DNA of 64,000 nt from Planctomycetota bacterium. Lineage in GTDB: Bacteria > Planctomycetota > Brocadiia > SM23-32 > JAKLEA01. Positions within the stretch are counted from its first letter, which is position 1, and each line of letters opens with the position of its first letter. The translations under genes and the position numbers were made by a program. The notes below the pieces were generated by a model, which ran no database searches, was not told the origin of the DNA, and saw nothing but the letters and a program-made list of their open reading frames with translations. The stretch is from NCBI GenBank assembly GCA_022711755.1, contig JAKLEA010000027.1, positions 1 to 64,000 of the forward strand. The letters are read 5' to 3'. Below, piece after piece: positions 25,990 through 35,441 of this stretch.

Positions 25990-27624
25990 CTATTTCTTCT
26001 TTGGCGCAATCAGGTCGTCAATTGAAAGCCCCTGCACCCTTCGAAGCGCTTTTTCCACGGCAATGGAAGCATCCTTATCTGTTTCACGGCTTTTGGCCGC
26101 TTCCAGTTCTCCGACCAGGGACTTCGCCTTCTCTTCGTATTCCCCGATCGCGTCGGCGGCGGCGGTTCTGACCTTTGGCGAGGCGTCCTTGAGCAGTTTG
26201 CAAAGCGACGGGAGAGCTTTATCATCCGTCATCCGCATTTTGCCGACCGCCGTCGCGGCGGCGGCCCTGATTTTCGGTTCGGCGCTTTCGAGAGATTTCA
26301 GAAGTCCGCGTCCGGCCCTGGCCTCGGCCTGCGCGCCTATCGCGCCGAGCGCCCCGCAGACGGCGACTACCACGTCCGCGTTTTTATCGGTCAATGCCTT
26401 TGAGAGTTCGTAGGACGCTTCGCTTGCCGTCGGTCCCATCTGCGCCAGAACCTGGCAGAGCGTCGCGCGTGTCTTCACGTCGTTATCCCCGGCTATTCTC
26501 TCCCCGATGGGCTTTGCCAGAAGTTCGTCTTTGACTTGAACCTTGAGCAGCGCGTCAGCCGCGGCCCGTCGCACATTGACATCCTTATCTTCCAGACATT
26601 CGACAAGCTTCTTGCAGGTTTCCGGGGTAGCCTCCTTTGCGCCCGGGCCTATTGCCGCGATTTTCTTCGCGGCGGCGGTTCGTATAATCGCTGAAGTTGA
26701 GCCGAGGTCCGCCAGCAGGGGCTTGACCTGTTCGCTGTAATCCGTCTCTATAAGTTTCCCGCTGCCATCCTTCTTTTCATCCTTTGCCTTCTGATCTCCG
26801 GTGTATTCCTCGTCGTTCTCAATGACGGCAATCGCCTTGTCCAGCGCCTTGAGTTCTTCCGCGTTTTTGGCCTTCAGCCGTGCGTCCTTGATTTTGGACA
26901 GTTGGGAGCGCGCTTTGCCGCCGTAAGTCGCCATTGCCAGAGCAGCGAATATTCTGACGTTCTGAACGTCGTCAGGGAGCAGTTTGGCTAGATGTTTCAA
27001 GGTTTCATCTGAATTCCTGTTTATCCTGGCCAGAGCGCGCGCCGCCTCCTGTCGAATCCTCGGATTCTTGTGTTTCAGCGCCTCTATCAGAGAAGACGAC
27101 GCGGCCTTTGCGGCGGGGCCTATCGCAATCAGCGCCTCAATGGCGCCGACTGCGCAATCCAGGCTTGCATCTGATACGGTTTTGCCAAGCGCCTCGGCTG
27201 CCGGGGCGGCTGACTCTCCCATCTTGCCCAGTGTCTTGCATGCGGCGCGACGCACGTCCTTGTTCGGGTCGTTCAACGCCCCCGCTATGGCTTTGCACTG
27301 CTCGGCGTCGGGACCGACTGCGGCCAGTGTGTTCAGAACGGCAATTTTCGTCTTTACATCTTCTTCTGCGATGAGAACGATTATAAATTCACAGATTCTA
27401 GGATCATATTCCTTTGCCTTCGGCCCGATCTTGCCGATCTGCTCGACCGCTGCGCGGCGCTGCACCGGGGAAGGGGCTTGCAACTGGTCAGCGGCCCTGA
27501 ACAGCGCGTCGCGAGCGTCATCCTCTTTGGCGCAGAATGCCTCCGGGGCGCCCAGCGCAAAAATCAAGAGCAGTATGGACAACCAAACACCAGCCGGCGG
27601 CCTATTCCTGTATGGGCGAATCAT
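25990..27624 (-). CDS. Exported HEAT-repeat protein
   Basis: 544 residues from ATG 27624, preceded by GGAGGA; an upstream in-frame ATG at 27651 lacks a site. N-terminal signal segment VWLSILLLIFALGAPEAFCA. The rest is about a dozen HEAT repeats of the type KIGPKAKEYDPRICEFIIVL, DVRRAACKTLGKMGESA and DVNVRRAAADALLKVQ, interrupted by a Lys-rich linker around residue 280. Likely a periplasmic scaffold. It has its own promoter (27663-27691). Confidence 0.85.
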   Translation of the reverse strand: MIRPYRNRPPAGVWLSILLLIFALGAPEAFCAKEDDARDALFRAADQLQAPSPVQRRAAVEQIGKIGPKAKEYDPRICEFIIVLIAEEDVKTKIAVLNTLAAVGPDAEQCKAIAGALNDPNKDVRRAACKTLGKMGESAAPAAEALGKTVSDASLDCAVGAIEALIAIGPAAKAASSSLIEALKHKNPRIRQEAARALARINRNSDETLKHLAKLLPDDVQNVRIFAALAMATYGGKARSQLSKIKDARLKAKNAEELKALDKAIAVIENDEEYTGDQKAKDEKKDGSGKLIETDYSEQVKPLLADLGSTSAIIRTAAAKKIAAIGPGAKEATPETCKKLVECLEDKDVNVRRAAADALLKVQVKDELLAKPIGERIAGDNDVKTRATLCQVLAQMGPTASEASYELSKALTDKNADVVVAVCGALGAIGAQAEARAGRGLLKSLESAEPKIRAAAATAVGKMRMTDDKALPSLCKLLKDASPKVRTAAADAIGEYEEKAKSLVGELEAAKSRETDKDASIAVEKALRRVQGLSIDDLIAPKKK

Positions 27625-27662
27625 CTGCGTCCTCCGATTGGCTAATAGCATTGATTAACTAC

Positions 27663-27691
27663 ATAGTAGGCCAATAAGCAATGGCAGTCAA
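27663..27691 (-). promoter_or_regulatory. Candidate sigma-70 promoter of the HEAT gene
   Basis: Minus strand TTGACT (27691-27686), 17-base spacer, TACTAT (27668-27663). Predicted start about 30 bases before the ATG at 27624. Confidence 0.5.
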
Positions 27692-27786
27692 GCGTCAGCG
27701 ACATGGGATGTCGCCGGCGAGGCTCGAGTCTTGCGGAAGGCGCGTTGAGAGTATCAGGATAATTCGATCCAGATATCAGCCCAGTC

Positions 27787-28239
27787 TCAGCGGGGAATCA
27801 TCGCATTCAGAACACGGTGATTCAACTCATGCAGAGCGTTCATGTTGCTGCGCCAGTGGAGCATTTGCCGGCAGGTCTCGTAATCCGCCCAGCGATATTC
27901 CGTATGTTCGGACGATATTCTCAATTCGATGCCGTCAACGCGAACGCCGAATGTGTATTCCGGGACAACAAGGACATCCGGCCCCCAGAGAAGTCGCCCC
28001 GCAAGTTCCAGCACGGGCACGGTATTGCGCGAATCCAGAGGGAAAAATAGCTCGTCCCGGGGGATGGCCGCCTCCTCCCACGCCTCCCGAATGGCCGCCT
28101 CTATCGGCGCTTCGGCGTCTTCGCCCCCGCCGGCGATGAACTGCCAGTAGCTACCGTCGCTTCTCCTGAAGACGGCGTATTCGACCGTTGGTGGATTTCC
28201 CCGGAACGGCAGGACAAGGATTTGGAAAGGCGCGCGCAT
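27787..28239 (-). CDS. NUDIX hydrolase (NudB-like)
   Basis: 150 residues from ATG 28239; an upstream ATG at 28266 would add nine. The Nudix box runs GGGEDAEAPIEAAIREAWEE with the needed Gly, Glu, Arg and EE residues. FRRSDGSYWQFIAGG before it and SEHTEYRWADYETC after it resemble the dihydroneopterin triphosphate pyrophosphatase (NudB) group. It hydrolyses nucleoside-diphosphate-linked compounds with Mg2+. The family annotation is firm, the substrate is not. Confidence 0.85.
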   Translation of the reverse strand: MRAPFQILVLPFRGNPPTVEYAVFRRSDGSYWQFIAGGGEDAEAPIEAAIREAWEEAAIPRDELFFPLDSRNTVPVLELAGRLLWGPDVLVVPEYTFGVRVDGIELRISSEHTEYRWADYETCRQMLHWRSNMNALHELNHRVLNAMIPR

Positions 28240-28314
28240 AATTAATTCTTCTTCGCTTCGCGTCATTCAGCGCGTTCGGCTCGGTCATACGCGGATGGGT
28301 GTCATGCTGCGCTT

Positions 28315-30327
28315 TTACAGCGGCAACAATACTATCCGGTGAGGCTCTCTTCCAAGCCAGAAAAGAACCGCCGTCACAATCATCCAGACGCCGCCTATCA
28401 TGCACTCGCCCAGCAGAACCCCGTAGAGGGCAGGCTTGATTTTGTAGTAGGTCTTCGACCCGCCGTAGCGCATCACGCTCAACTTTATAAACCATCCCAG
28501 GCAGATCGAGGGCCACATGATCGAGGCAGGCCACGTGTGCGCCATGATGAATCCTATGGGATGGAAAGGCCACCACGCCAGCCTGCCGCGCATGAAGCTC
28601 AGGAACGCGACCAGCGCCGCGCCGCCGGTGAAGTGCATGACGTTCCGCGCCACAGGCAGGGGCGTGCGCTCATGGCCCTGGACGCTGCCGAGGATGTAGT
28701 TGAAGGAGTTGAAAAGCGCCCAATGCTCGTGGCGCTTCGGCCCCCAGTAATAATCAATGCCCAGATGAACGACCGCCCCAAAAAAGATCGAGACGAGCAT
28801 GGCAACGATGATTGCCGCGGTATAGCGCCTGTGCTGGATGCGCGCGGACGCCTCGGCCATGCGCGTATTGTTCAGAAGGTATGGCAGCAGGCATTCGCGC
28901 AGGTCATGCCCGACCACCAGCGTCATGAGAGCAACCATCATCACGGCCTTCAGACCCATGACGCGGATGCCGATGATGGACAGGCAGGCGTGAACCGGCC
29001 ACCAGCGATGCTGGAAAAGCGTGACCCCCGCCTCGGCTATCACCCGGCCCGCAACGATGTTCATCGCCATCAGCATTACTACCAGCATCAACGCCCAGAC
29101 CGGTCCCATGCCCCTCCACCCCATGCCGTATTCGCAGAGCCACCCCCAGCACAAAGCGCAGCAGAGAATCAGCGTAATGAGCGCCCAGCCCTGCTCCCCC
29201 TCCTTCGCCGGCCTGCGGAACCGGATAATGTCCCATGACGCCCGCGCGACTTCCTTGAAGTATGTCCGTCCCGCGTAAATGAGCGTGAACATCACCATCA
29301 GGTAACCGCCCATGTGCTGGGCCACGCGCGGCTCATCGCGCCAGGGCAGCCCGATCCAGAACTGCGCCGCGTCCGTCAGGCATACGAAGATGAAAAAGAA
29401 CCATATGCTGAACGCCACGTCCGCGGGGATTATGACGGCGATGGCAACCATCGAAAGATAAAGCTGGCCGTTGTAGACGGCCTGGTTGACCAGGCTCCAC
29501 GGATGTTCGTTGAACAGACCGCCGAGTTGCCACGCCAGCTTCACCTCCGGAACCTTCGGGTAATACTGCGCCAGTCCGTGAAGCAGGAACAGCAGCGACG
29601 GCACCGACATGCCCAGCCACATCATCCGGTTGCGGAAGAAGTCGTTGAACAGCCGCCCCGGCTCAGGCTCGCGGACAAGCTCCAGCCCGAATTGCGCCAG
29701 CGGGAAGGTCAGGCTCTCATTGTAGACCCACTGTTTGCGAACGATTATGCAGACGCAGAGGAAGCCGACAAACATGGGCAGCAGGAAGACCGCCCAGACC
29801 GCCATCGAGCGGATCCACGGCCCCCATAACGCCGGTTCGCGATAGAAGTAGACGTCCCCGCGCGCGAAACCCTCGATCACCCTCTCGGTCGGATCGGTCG
29901 AGGGAAAGAGGCGCGGATCAAGCTGCGCGACTAGCTTGGTCCACGTCGGGCGCACCGTATCGGTCAGGTAGAAGGGTAGCGCAAGTCCGTTTGCCCAGTA
30001 GCGATGAAGTCCGGCCGTCGCAAAGCCCGCCGAGGCCATCATCATTGAGAAAACCACGATCAGCTCGGACGAACTGAAGTGCGCCCCCTCGAAGAAACGC
30101 TTCACGACGGAATTGAGCATGATCGCCAGCAGCGTCATCAGAAGGATGATGCCCAGCGGCAGGTGATTTCCGACGAAGAATGTATTGCCGAGAACGTAGT
30201 CGTTATACGGGGTGTACGCTGTGACGAATATGACGCCCAGCAGGCCGACGATGAAGGCCCGGAGCGTGACGCCGGAATGGCGTCCGCACTGGCGCGTGTC
30301 AATATGAATCCGAGAGTGTTCCCGCAT
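28315..30327 (-). CDS. Multi-pass membrane protein (DUF6785-like)
   Basis: 670 residues with more than a dozen hydrophobic helices, beginning TLRAFIVGLLGVIFVTAYTP and continuing to the C-terminus. Segments such as SSSELIVVFSMMMASAGF, FPLAQFGLELVREPEPGR and GGYLMVMFTLIYAGRTYF match the large uncharacterised membrane proteins (DUF6785/DUF6784 type) common in Planctomycetota-like genomes; they are distantly OPT-transporter-like in outline. No transport substrate can be assigned. Stands alone. Confidence 0.7.
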   Translation of the reverse strand: MREHSRIHIDTRQCGRHSGVTLRAFIVGLLGVIFVTAYTPYNDYVLGNTFFVGNHLPLGIILLMTLLAIMLNSVVKRFFEGAHFSSSELIVVFSMMMASAGFATAGLHRYWANGLALPFYLTDTVRPTWTKLVAQLDPRLFPSTDPTERVIEGFARGDVYFYREPALWGPWIRSMAVWAVFLLPMFVGFLCVCIIVRKQWVYNESLTFPLAQFGLELVREPEPGRLFNDFFRNRMMWLGMSVPSLLFLLHGLAQYYPKVPEVKLAWQLGGLFNEHPWSLVNQAVYNGQLYLSMVAIAVIIPADVAFSIWFFFIFVCLTDAAQFWIGLPWRDEPRVAQHMGGYLMVMFTLIYAGRTYFKEVARASWDIIRFRRPAKEGEQGWALITLILCCALCWGWLCEYGMGWRGMGPVWALMLVVMLMAMNIVAGRVIAEAGVTLFQHRWWPVHACLSIIGIRVMGLKAVMMVALMTLVVGHDLRECLLPYLLNNTRMAEASARIQHRRYTAAIIVAMLVSIFFGAVVHLGIDYYWGPKRHEHWALFNSFNYILGSVQGHERTPLPVARNVMHFTGGAALVAFLSFMRGRLAWWPFHPIGFIMAHTWPASIMWPSICLGWFIKLSVMRYGGSKTYYKIKPALYGVLLGECMIGGVWMIVTAVLFWLGREPHRIVLLPL

Positions 30328-30762
30328 AGGCGCAGACGCCCTCGTGCCCGGCAGTCAACCGCCCGACCGGAACCGAATGGCACATATTGTATTGCGAAGC
30401 CAAGCGGGGTCAAACGGACGTTGCGATATTCCGTCCGAATAGGTTCGAATCTGCCGGATTTTCAGCAATGTCAGGAACGCGCAAGGAGGTCAACAGGTTG
30501 CAGCGATGCCATACACGAGATGCCATTGGTGTATCAGAATCATACACTGGTGGCTCAAAGGAGCCACTCCGTTGCAGTAATCAACACATGCCGTGAAAGG
30601 GGCGTTATGTGGACTAAATGCGCCGGTTCAACATAGGCGGTTCATATGCAACGACTTATGAAACAACAGTGAATCGGAACGTTTCGGCGGGCAGGCTTAA
30701 GCGGAACGGCACGCGGTTTGCTTAAGGATAACATGGCTTGCCCCATGGAAGGAGGTGCCAGG
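30328..30762. other. Intergenic gap with two tandem small hairpins
   Basis: About 435 bases between divergent genes. GTGTAT/ATACAC (30529-30534 with 30542-30547) and GTGGCTC/GAGCCAC (30550-30556 with 30561-30567, loop AAAG) form two adjacent stem-loops. No open frame here has a convincing start. Could be part of a leader RNA for the DksA-like gene, but I see no promoter. Confidence 0.4.
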
Positions 30763-31239
30763 ATGAAACGGACCACCTACTCGAAGTACCGCAGGATGTT
30801 GGACGGGATCAGGAAGCGCCTGATCAGGGACATGGAAGGCCAGATTCGGATTTGCCGCGACGCAGCGGGAGAAAAGACGTCGGAGTCCATTGATTTTGCC
30901 AACAACAGTTACGGCGAGGACATGGCGGCAACGATGGCCGAGATGGAGCACAGGGAATTGAAGGAGATCGAAGGCGCGCTTGAACGGATAAAGGCGGGTG
31001 AATACGGCAAGTGCAAGAGATGCGGAAAGCGGATACCAAAAGCGCGTCTGGAAGCCCTGCCTTTCGCGACTTTGTGCCTGGAGTGCAAGACAGCGGAAGA
31101 GCAGGATGACGAAGGAGCGGACCGCGATACTCACTACTTCGCAGGCGGAACTTTCACCGCATCAAACGAGGATCCGGACGATTCAAGGATCAGGGATGTC
31201 CTCAGAGACATTGAGCTGAACGAACTGTCAATGGAGTAG
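30763..31239 (+). CDS. DksA/TraR-family zinc-finger protein
   Basis: 158 residues from ATG 30763, with GGAAGGAGGT upstream, an unusually strong site; an in-frame ATG at 30718 is not used. The N-terminal part is a helical hairpin with repeated acidic residues (NNSYGEDMAATMAEMEHRELKEI), then GALERIKAGEYGKCKRCGKR and CLECKTAE supply the C4 zinc finger. These proteins bind the secondary channel of RNA polymerase and alter transcription with ppGpp. The C-terminus is extended with an acidic tail (DEDPDDSRIRDVLRDIE-like), as in RNA polymerase-binding proteins of the YocK/TraR group. A clean terminator follows. Confidence 0.85.
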   Translation: MKRTTYSKYRRMLDGIRKRLIRDMEGQIRICRDAAGEKTSESIDFANNSYGEDMAATMAEMEHRELKEIEGALERIKAGEYGKCKRCGKRIPKARLEALPFATLCLECKTAEEQDDEGADRDTHYFAGGTFTASNEDPDDSRIRDVLRDIELNELSME

Positions 31240-31265
31240 CGCGTATTTCAGGCCGCATTCACCCC

Positions 31266-31310
31266 AAGGCCCCGGAGGTCGCCGGATCTCCGGGGCCTTT
31301 CTTTTTCACG
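31266..31310 (+). terminator. Rho-independent terminator after the DksA-like gene
   Basis: AAGGCCCCGGAG (31266-31277) and CTCCGGGGCCTT (31288-31299) form a perfect 12-bp stem with a 10-base loop, followed by TTTCTTTTTC. 27 bases after the stop codon. Confidence 0.92.
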
Positions 31311-31535
31311 GCTGATCGTCTTTCCCGATAATAGCCTCTCCTGTTCAAACGGCAGTTTCAGTTGCACATGCCGGACATTGCCTTCCGATTCGCGCTTGTC
31401 TGGAACATGATTGCCAAGTATAGGATACGGTGTACATTAGGCGCTGTTTACGGCAGACACCGCAACGAGTGAGGCAATCGCTTCCAACCCGCTGCGGCAG
31501 ATCAATCCTGAAACACCGACAGCAAGAACCCGTTG

Positions 31536-33323
31536 ATGGGAATATCGGAGAAAACGCCGGACTCCATCCCGCATTCGCCTGCCGCGCGCGAATCGGGTAA
31601 CAATCCCTTCCGCGCAGTATCCGTCCTCTGCGCCCCAGCCATCCTTTGCCTGATTCTCTACGGTCGAACCGTCGCTTATGACCTGGCCGGGGATGATTAC
31701 GCCTGCCTTGCCCGGGCGATTGATTCCGGCCCCTGGCATACCCTCTTCATCGGCCCGGATACGCTCAAAAACCTGCTTCAGACCGAGGACTGGCGCGGGG
31801 ACATCGAACAAGACGGCAGCGACGTATTCCGCCCCGGCAACGTCTGGTTCTTCAAGCTCGGATGGGCGCTCTTCGGGAACTGTGGACAGGGCTATCGCCT
31901 ACTGAAGCTCCTCCTGCTTATCTGGCTTGCCTACGCCGCCATTCCAGTCGCAAATCGCCTTTTGTGTCCGGCGGACACAAGCTTAAACGCCTCCATTCTT
32001 GGCGCGGTTTGTTCATGTCTCCTTATTGTCAATTACAACGTCCAGTTCGTGATGACGCTGCCGGCGTGCGAATTTCAAAGCATAGCCGCCGCAGCCTTCG
32101 CCTGCATGGGAGCGATAGCGCATGATAAATGGGCGCGGACCGGCAGAATACGGAACGTGGCATTCGCAGTCTTCTGGCTGACTGCGGGATTGTCATGCCG
32201 GGAGAACGGCGCGGCGATGCTCGTGCTGGCCGCATGTCTGGACATTGCGTCCCGAAGGTCGCCGGGGAAGACATGGAAGGCATGGATCGCCTATGTTCTG
32301 GTCATAATCGGCTATCTGCTGATACGCATGGCCTATTACGGCGGCAGCCTCGGCAACTACAGCCATATTCCGGCTGAGGCCGGCCTTGCCCCGCTGCTTC
32401 TGAAAGCGGCGTCAACCTTCGCATCGTCGCTCTTGATAATTCCCGCGTCGGCATCGGGACTGGTTCGCGAGGCCCCGGCGGGGATCAGCCCCGCGTTCAC
32501 AGCATTGTTTATAGCGGTAATCGCGCTCGCTGCCGTCGGCGGCAGGACGCGCGCCAGGACATTGCTTCTCCCCGTGTCGGTTTATCTGGCGGTCGGCCCG
32601 GGCTACATCGGCGGCATTGACCCGCCGCAGTTGCTCCTGCCCGCCCTGCTGTCCGCTGTGTTTATCACCGGAAGTCTCAGGGCATTCTTCAGCCGGAAGA
32701 TTGCCGTTCCGCCTCTCATCCGCAGTCTGGGAATCATTGCGGCGGCGTCAATGCTGGCGCTACACGCCGGTTTCTCAATCCTGCATTACGCCCGTTGGGC
32801 GCATGTCGAACGTCTCGACGCTAAAGCCGAGCAGAAACGCAACGAGGTCAAGCGCAAGGTCGTCGAGATAAGCGCATCGGCAAGCGAACCGACGCTGATA
32901 GTCTTTCTTCTTGTTCCGGTGGATCAGCGATACGGGCTTTTCGAGAACACGATGGCCCCCGCCGTCAGGATATGGACCGGCGGTCGGTGCGTCGGACACG
33001 GCCTTTTCGTTTCATACCCCATGCGGAGTGACGCTGCGCCGGAATGCAAAATCAGCCGAAAGGGAGCAAACAAGGTCGTCCTGAAGCTTCGGCGATTCTT
33101 CTTCTGTCCCTCTCAGGCGACGAATTTCGGACCGGTCTTCGGCAATGACGACTTCACGGTGACAATGACGCGCTCGGAAGACCCGGACGGATTCCATACC
33201 GCAGAATTGAGTTTCAGCGACTCGGCGCTGCGCCGGTTTGCGAAGATATACTTCATCGTCCATGATGGCGCGTCGTTGTCATATTGCCGGGAATTGAGGG
33301 AGATTCAGGCTGAGACGCCGTAG
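31536..33323 (+). CDS. GT-C-like multi-pass membrane protein
   Basis: 595 residues from the ATG at 31536 (TTG at 31533 precedes it). About ten hydrophobic helices in the first 400 residues, e.g. CAPAILCLILYGRTVAYDLA and LLKLLLLIWLAYAAIPVA, then a soluble C-terminal domain. An acidic pair in LAGDDYACLARA sits in the first extracytoplasmic loop, the place of the catalytic acids in GT-C glycosyltransferases (ArnT/PMT-like). SCRENGAAMLVLA resembles the Arg-Glu segment of oligosaccharyl/mannosyl transferases. It may transfer a lipid-linked sugar. Family match is by fold outline only. Confidence 0.55.
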   Translation: MGISEKTPDSIPHSPAARESGNNPFRAVSVLCAPAILCLILYGRTVAYDLAGDDYACLARAIDSGPWHTLFIGPDTLKNLLQTEDWRGDIEQDGSDVFRPGNVWFFKLGWALFGNCGQGYRLLKLLLLIWLAYAAIPVANRLLCPADTSLNASILGAVCSCLLIVNYNVQFVMTLPACEFQSIAAAAFACMGAIAHDKWARTGRIRNVAFAVFWLTAGLSCRENGAAMLVLAACLDIASRRSPGKTWKAWIAYVLVIIGYLLIRMAYYGGSLGNYSHIPAEAGLAPLLLKAASTFASSLLIIPASASGLVREAPAGISPAFTALFIAVIALAAVGGRTRARTLLLPVSVYLAVGPGYIGGIDPPQLLLPALLSAVFITGSLRAFFSRKIAVPPLIRSLGIIAAASMLALHAGFSILHYARWAHVERLDAKAEQKRNEVKRKVVEISASASEPTLIVFLLVPVDQRYGLFENTMAPAVRIWTGGRCVGHGLFVSYPMRSDAAPECKISRKGANKVVLKLRRFFFCPSQATNFGPVFGNDDFTVTMTRSEDPDGFHTAELSFSDSALRRFAKIYFIVHDGASLSYCRELREIQAETP

Positions 33324-33403
33324 CCGCCTTCGCCAACAGCAGGATATGTCCGAATGTGGAAGATTTGAACGCTTAATGACAAGTCCTATTTACCTTAGGC
33401 GTT

Positions 33404-33418
33404 CGCTTGAAGCAAGCG
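33404..33418. repeat. Small hairpin between convergent genes
   Basis: CGCTTG (33404-33409) and CAAGCG (33413-33418) with a 3-base loop, between the convergent membrane protein and propeller genes. No T-tract, so only a weak candidate for transcription termination. Confidence 0.35.
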
Positions 33419-33461
33419 GGCTGCATCTCAGGGCGAACCTTGACTGTCGAGTCCCAAGCTC

Positions 33462-35414
33462 CTATTTCAACCTGTAGACATCATTCCCGCACGACGCATA
33501 GACCGTCCCATTTTCATCAACCGTCACGTTCGTGACGTTGTCGGGAAGCTCGGTCATCTGCCGGAACTGCTTCGTTTCAAGATTCAGCTCCATGACGTCC
33601 TTCCCGCTGCCGTAGAATACCAGCCCCTTGCCGTTCCCGGCGAACTTGTAGCTTCCGACGCCCGGGACGTCATCGCTTGCCGGCTCTACGAACTCGTTTT
33701 TCACCGGATCGAAGATGAGAATGTCCCCGCCGGCGGCGATGACCACGAGGCCGGTCTTCACGTCCCGGATGACCGGGCCGACGCGCCCTTCATCGGGGAA
33801 TTCCTTCCTGAAGGTCACCTCTTTCGTCGCGGCGTTGATGACGCCGAACCGGACCGGCTCCCCCTTCTTGTCGGGAAGTCCGTTAGCCCCGACACACGTT
33901 CCGGCGAAGATGCTCTTGCCGTCCGTGTCAACTCCTGATATCGCCTGCTCGCCAAGCGGATTCTCGATCAGGATGTTCTCGCCGGTGTCCGGGATGGTGA
34001 TTGCAATCGCGCCGCCGTATGCGCCATATTTGGCCATCCAGCCGGAATAGAGCCTCCCGTCCGGGCCGGTGACGATCCCGCCCGTGGGCCGGATGTAGGC
34101 CGGGCTGACGCGCGCGATGGTACGGGGATTCTTCCCGTTCCACTGGTCCCATGCCTCGTCCGGATTGTAGCGGACGATGTCCCCGCCAGCGTAGGCCGCC
34201 GCATAAGCGACGCCGTTGACGAAGGTCGCGTCATAGACCTCCCCCCCCGAATCGCACACGACGCTTGTATTGACGGTCTTGCCGGTCTTTGGGGCGATCC
34301 AGAAAAGGGTCTGGCCGAAGTGCGGACCGCCCCAGATTCTGCCCCTGCCGTCCGCCCGTAGAAAGAGCGTGGGCCTCGGACCGGATTGCGCCGGAATCGG
34401 AATCAGATTGAGGGTTGCGTCGCCGGGTTTCAGGACAAAATATTCCTGGCCCCGGACGCCGAGGACCTCGTTCCTGCTGTTGCAGGCCAGCGTCCGACCG
34501 CCGCGAAGGTCAATGTCCGACACGAAGGTCAATTCCTTGTCACCCTTGCGGAAGAGATAGATCGCGTTGCCCTGGCGCAGGACAAGAAGACCGTTCCCGC
34601 TCATGTAGGAGTCAACGTACCACGCGCCCTTGTCCTTCGGCGGTGTTGGGAACGGGGGCGGATCAACGACTGTCAGTTCCGGCCCCTTGCAGACGCGCGA
34701 TCCGGCAATGAAATATCCGTCCCACACGCACCCCGTAGCCGCGCCCTTTATTTGCTCCGGCACATCAGAGAACTTTTTTGTCACGGGATCATAGATTAGC
34801 ATGACAGGCTTCTCAGTCCCCAGACTGCAAAGGAGACGCCCGTCCGCCATCGAAGAGACCTGGCGCAGGTAAAGGTTCGGCGGGGCCGGAGCGCCGCAGT
34901 CCTCGACCGCGTAGGTCGTCAGGTCAAGCGCGCCGAGTTTGCCGCCGGGGTAAGTGCCGCCGTAAAGGCGTCCGTCGCCGCCCATCGCAAGATTCCAGAT
35001 GTAACTCTCGCCTTCGAACTTCGCGACTTTGACGAACTTCATCTGGTTGAGGTCGAAGATCATGAACACGCCGTCGTAGTAGGTTCCCACGACGAGGCGG
35101 TCGCCGGGGACTTCGTTCAGCGCCCACGATCCCGCGCCGGCGGGGGCCTGATAGACGGCCCCCTCATTCTTGACCGTATCAATAAAGATTAGTTCCGCAC
35201 CGCTGGTCTCGTTCATGTTCGTCAGGACGAACCATTCGCGGTCGCTCTTGCGGTCCTTCACGCAACGGCCCGCCAGTACCTGGAAGCCCCGGCAGGGCTG
35301 CCCGATATGCTCGAAAGTTTCGGCGACAGCCGTCTGTCCGACGATTGCCGCCAGAATCATGGCTGCTCCGTTTGCCAGCGCGGGCGCAAGCGCCCACCCT
35401 ACAGTTGCACGCAT
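33462..35414 (-). CDS. Secreted beta-propeller protein encoded downstream of selB
   Basis: 650 residues with a signal peptide ending TAVAET (cleavage after AVA). AGGAG precedes the ATG at 35414. The mature part repeats short beta-propeller blades: GGDGRLYGGTYPGGKLGALD, VSSMADGRLLCSLGTE, TGPDGRLYSGWMAKYG, and VDENGTVYASCGNDVY. No catalytic motif was recognised. It begins 27 bases after the selB stop on the same strand with no terminator between, so it probably shares the sel transcript. It has an ordinary TAG stop and no in-frame UGA was seen. Its relation to selenium metabolism is unknown. Confidence 0.75.
   Translation of the reverse strand: MRATVGWALAPALANGAAMILAAIVGQTAVAETFEHIGQPCRGFQVLAGRCVKDRKSDREWFVLTNMNETSGAELIFIDTVKNEGAVYQAPAGAGSWALNEVPGDRLVVGTYYDGVFMIFDLNQMKFVKVAKFEGESYIWNLAMGGDGRLYGGTYPGGKLGALDLTTYAVEDCGAPAPPNLYLRQVSSMADGRLLCSLGTEKPVMLIYDPVTKKFSDVPEQIKGAATGCVWDGYFIAGSRVCKGPELTVVDPPPFPTPPKDKGAWYVDSYMSGNGLLVLRQGNAIYLFRKGDKELTFVSDIDLRGGRTLACNSRNEVLGVRGQEYFVLKPGDATLNLIPIPAQSGPRPTLFLRADGRGRIWGGPHFGQTLFWIAPKTGKTVNTSVVCDSGGEVYDATFVNGVAYAAAYAGGDIVRYNPDEAWDQWNGKNPRTIARVSPAYIRPTGGIVTGPDGRLYSGWMAKYGAYGGAIAITIPDTGENILIENPLGEQAISGVDTDGKSIFAGTCVGANGLPDKKGEPVRFGVINAATKEVTFRKEFPDEGRVGPVIRDVKTGLVVIAAGGDILIFDPVKNEFVEPASDDVPGVGSYKFAGNGKGLVFYGSGKDVMELNLETKQFRQMTELPDNVTNVTVDENGTVYASCGNDVYRLK
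35382..35395. repeat. Palindromic repeat inside the propeller signal-peptide codons
   Basis: GGGCGC (35382-35387) and GCGCCC (35390-35395) form a near-closed hairpin within a GTAGGGTGGGCGC-type motif on the minus strand. That motif resembles interspersed palindromic repeats. It lies in the codons of the signal peptide. Confidence 0.45.
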
Positions 35415-35441
35415 GGCTAATCTCCTGATCTACATTACGCG

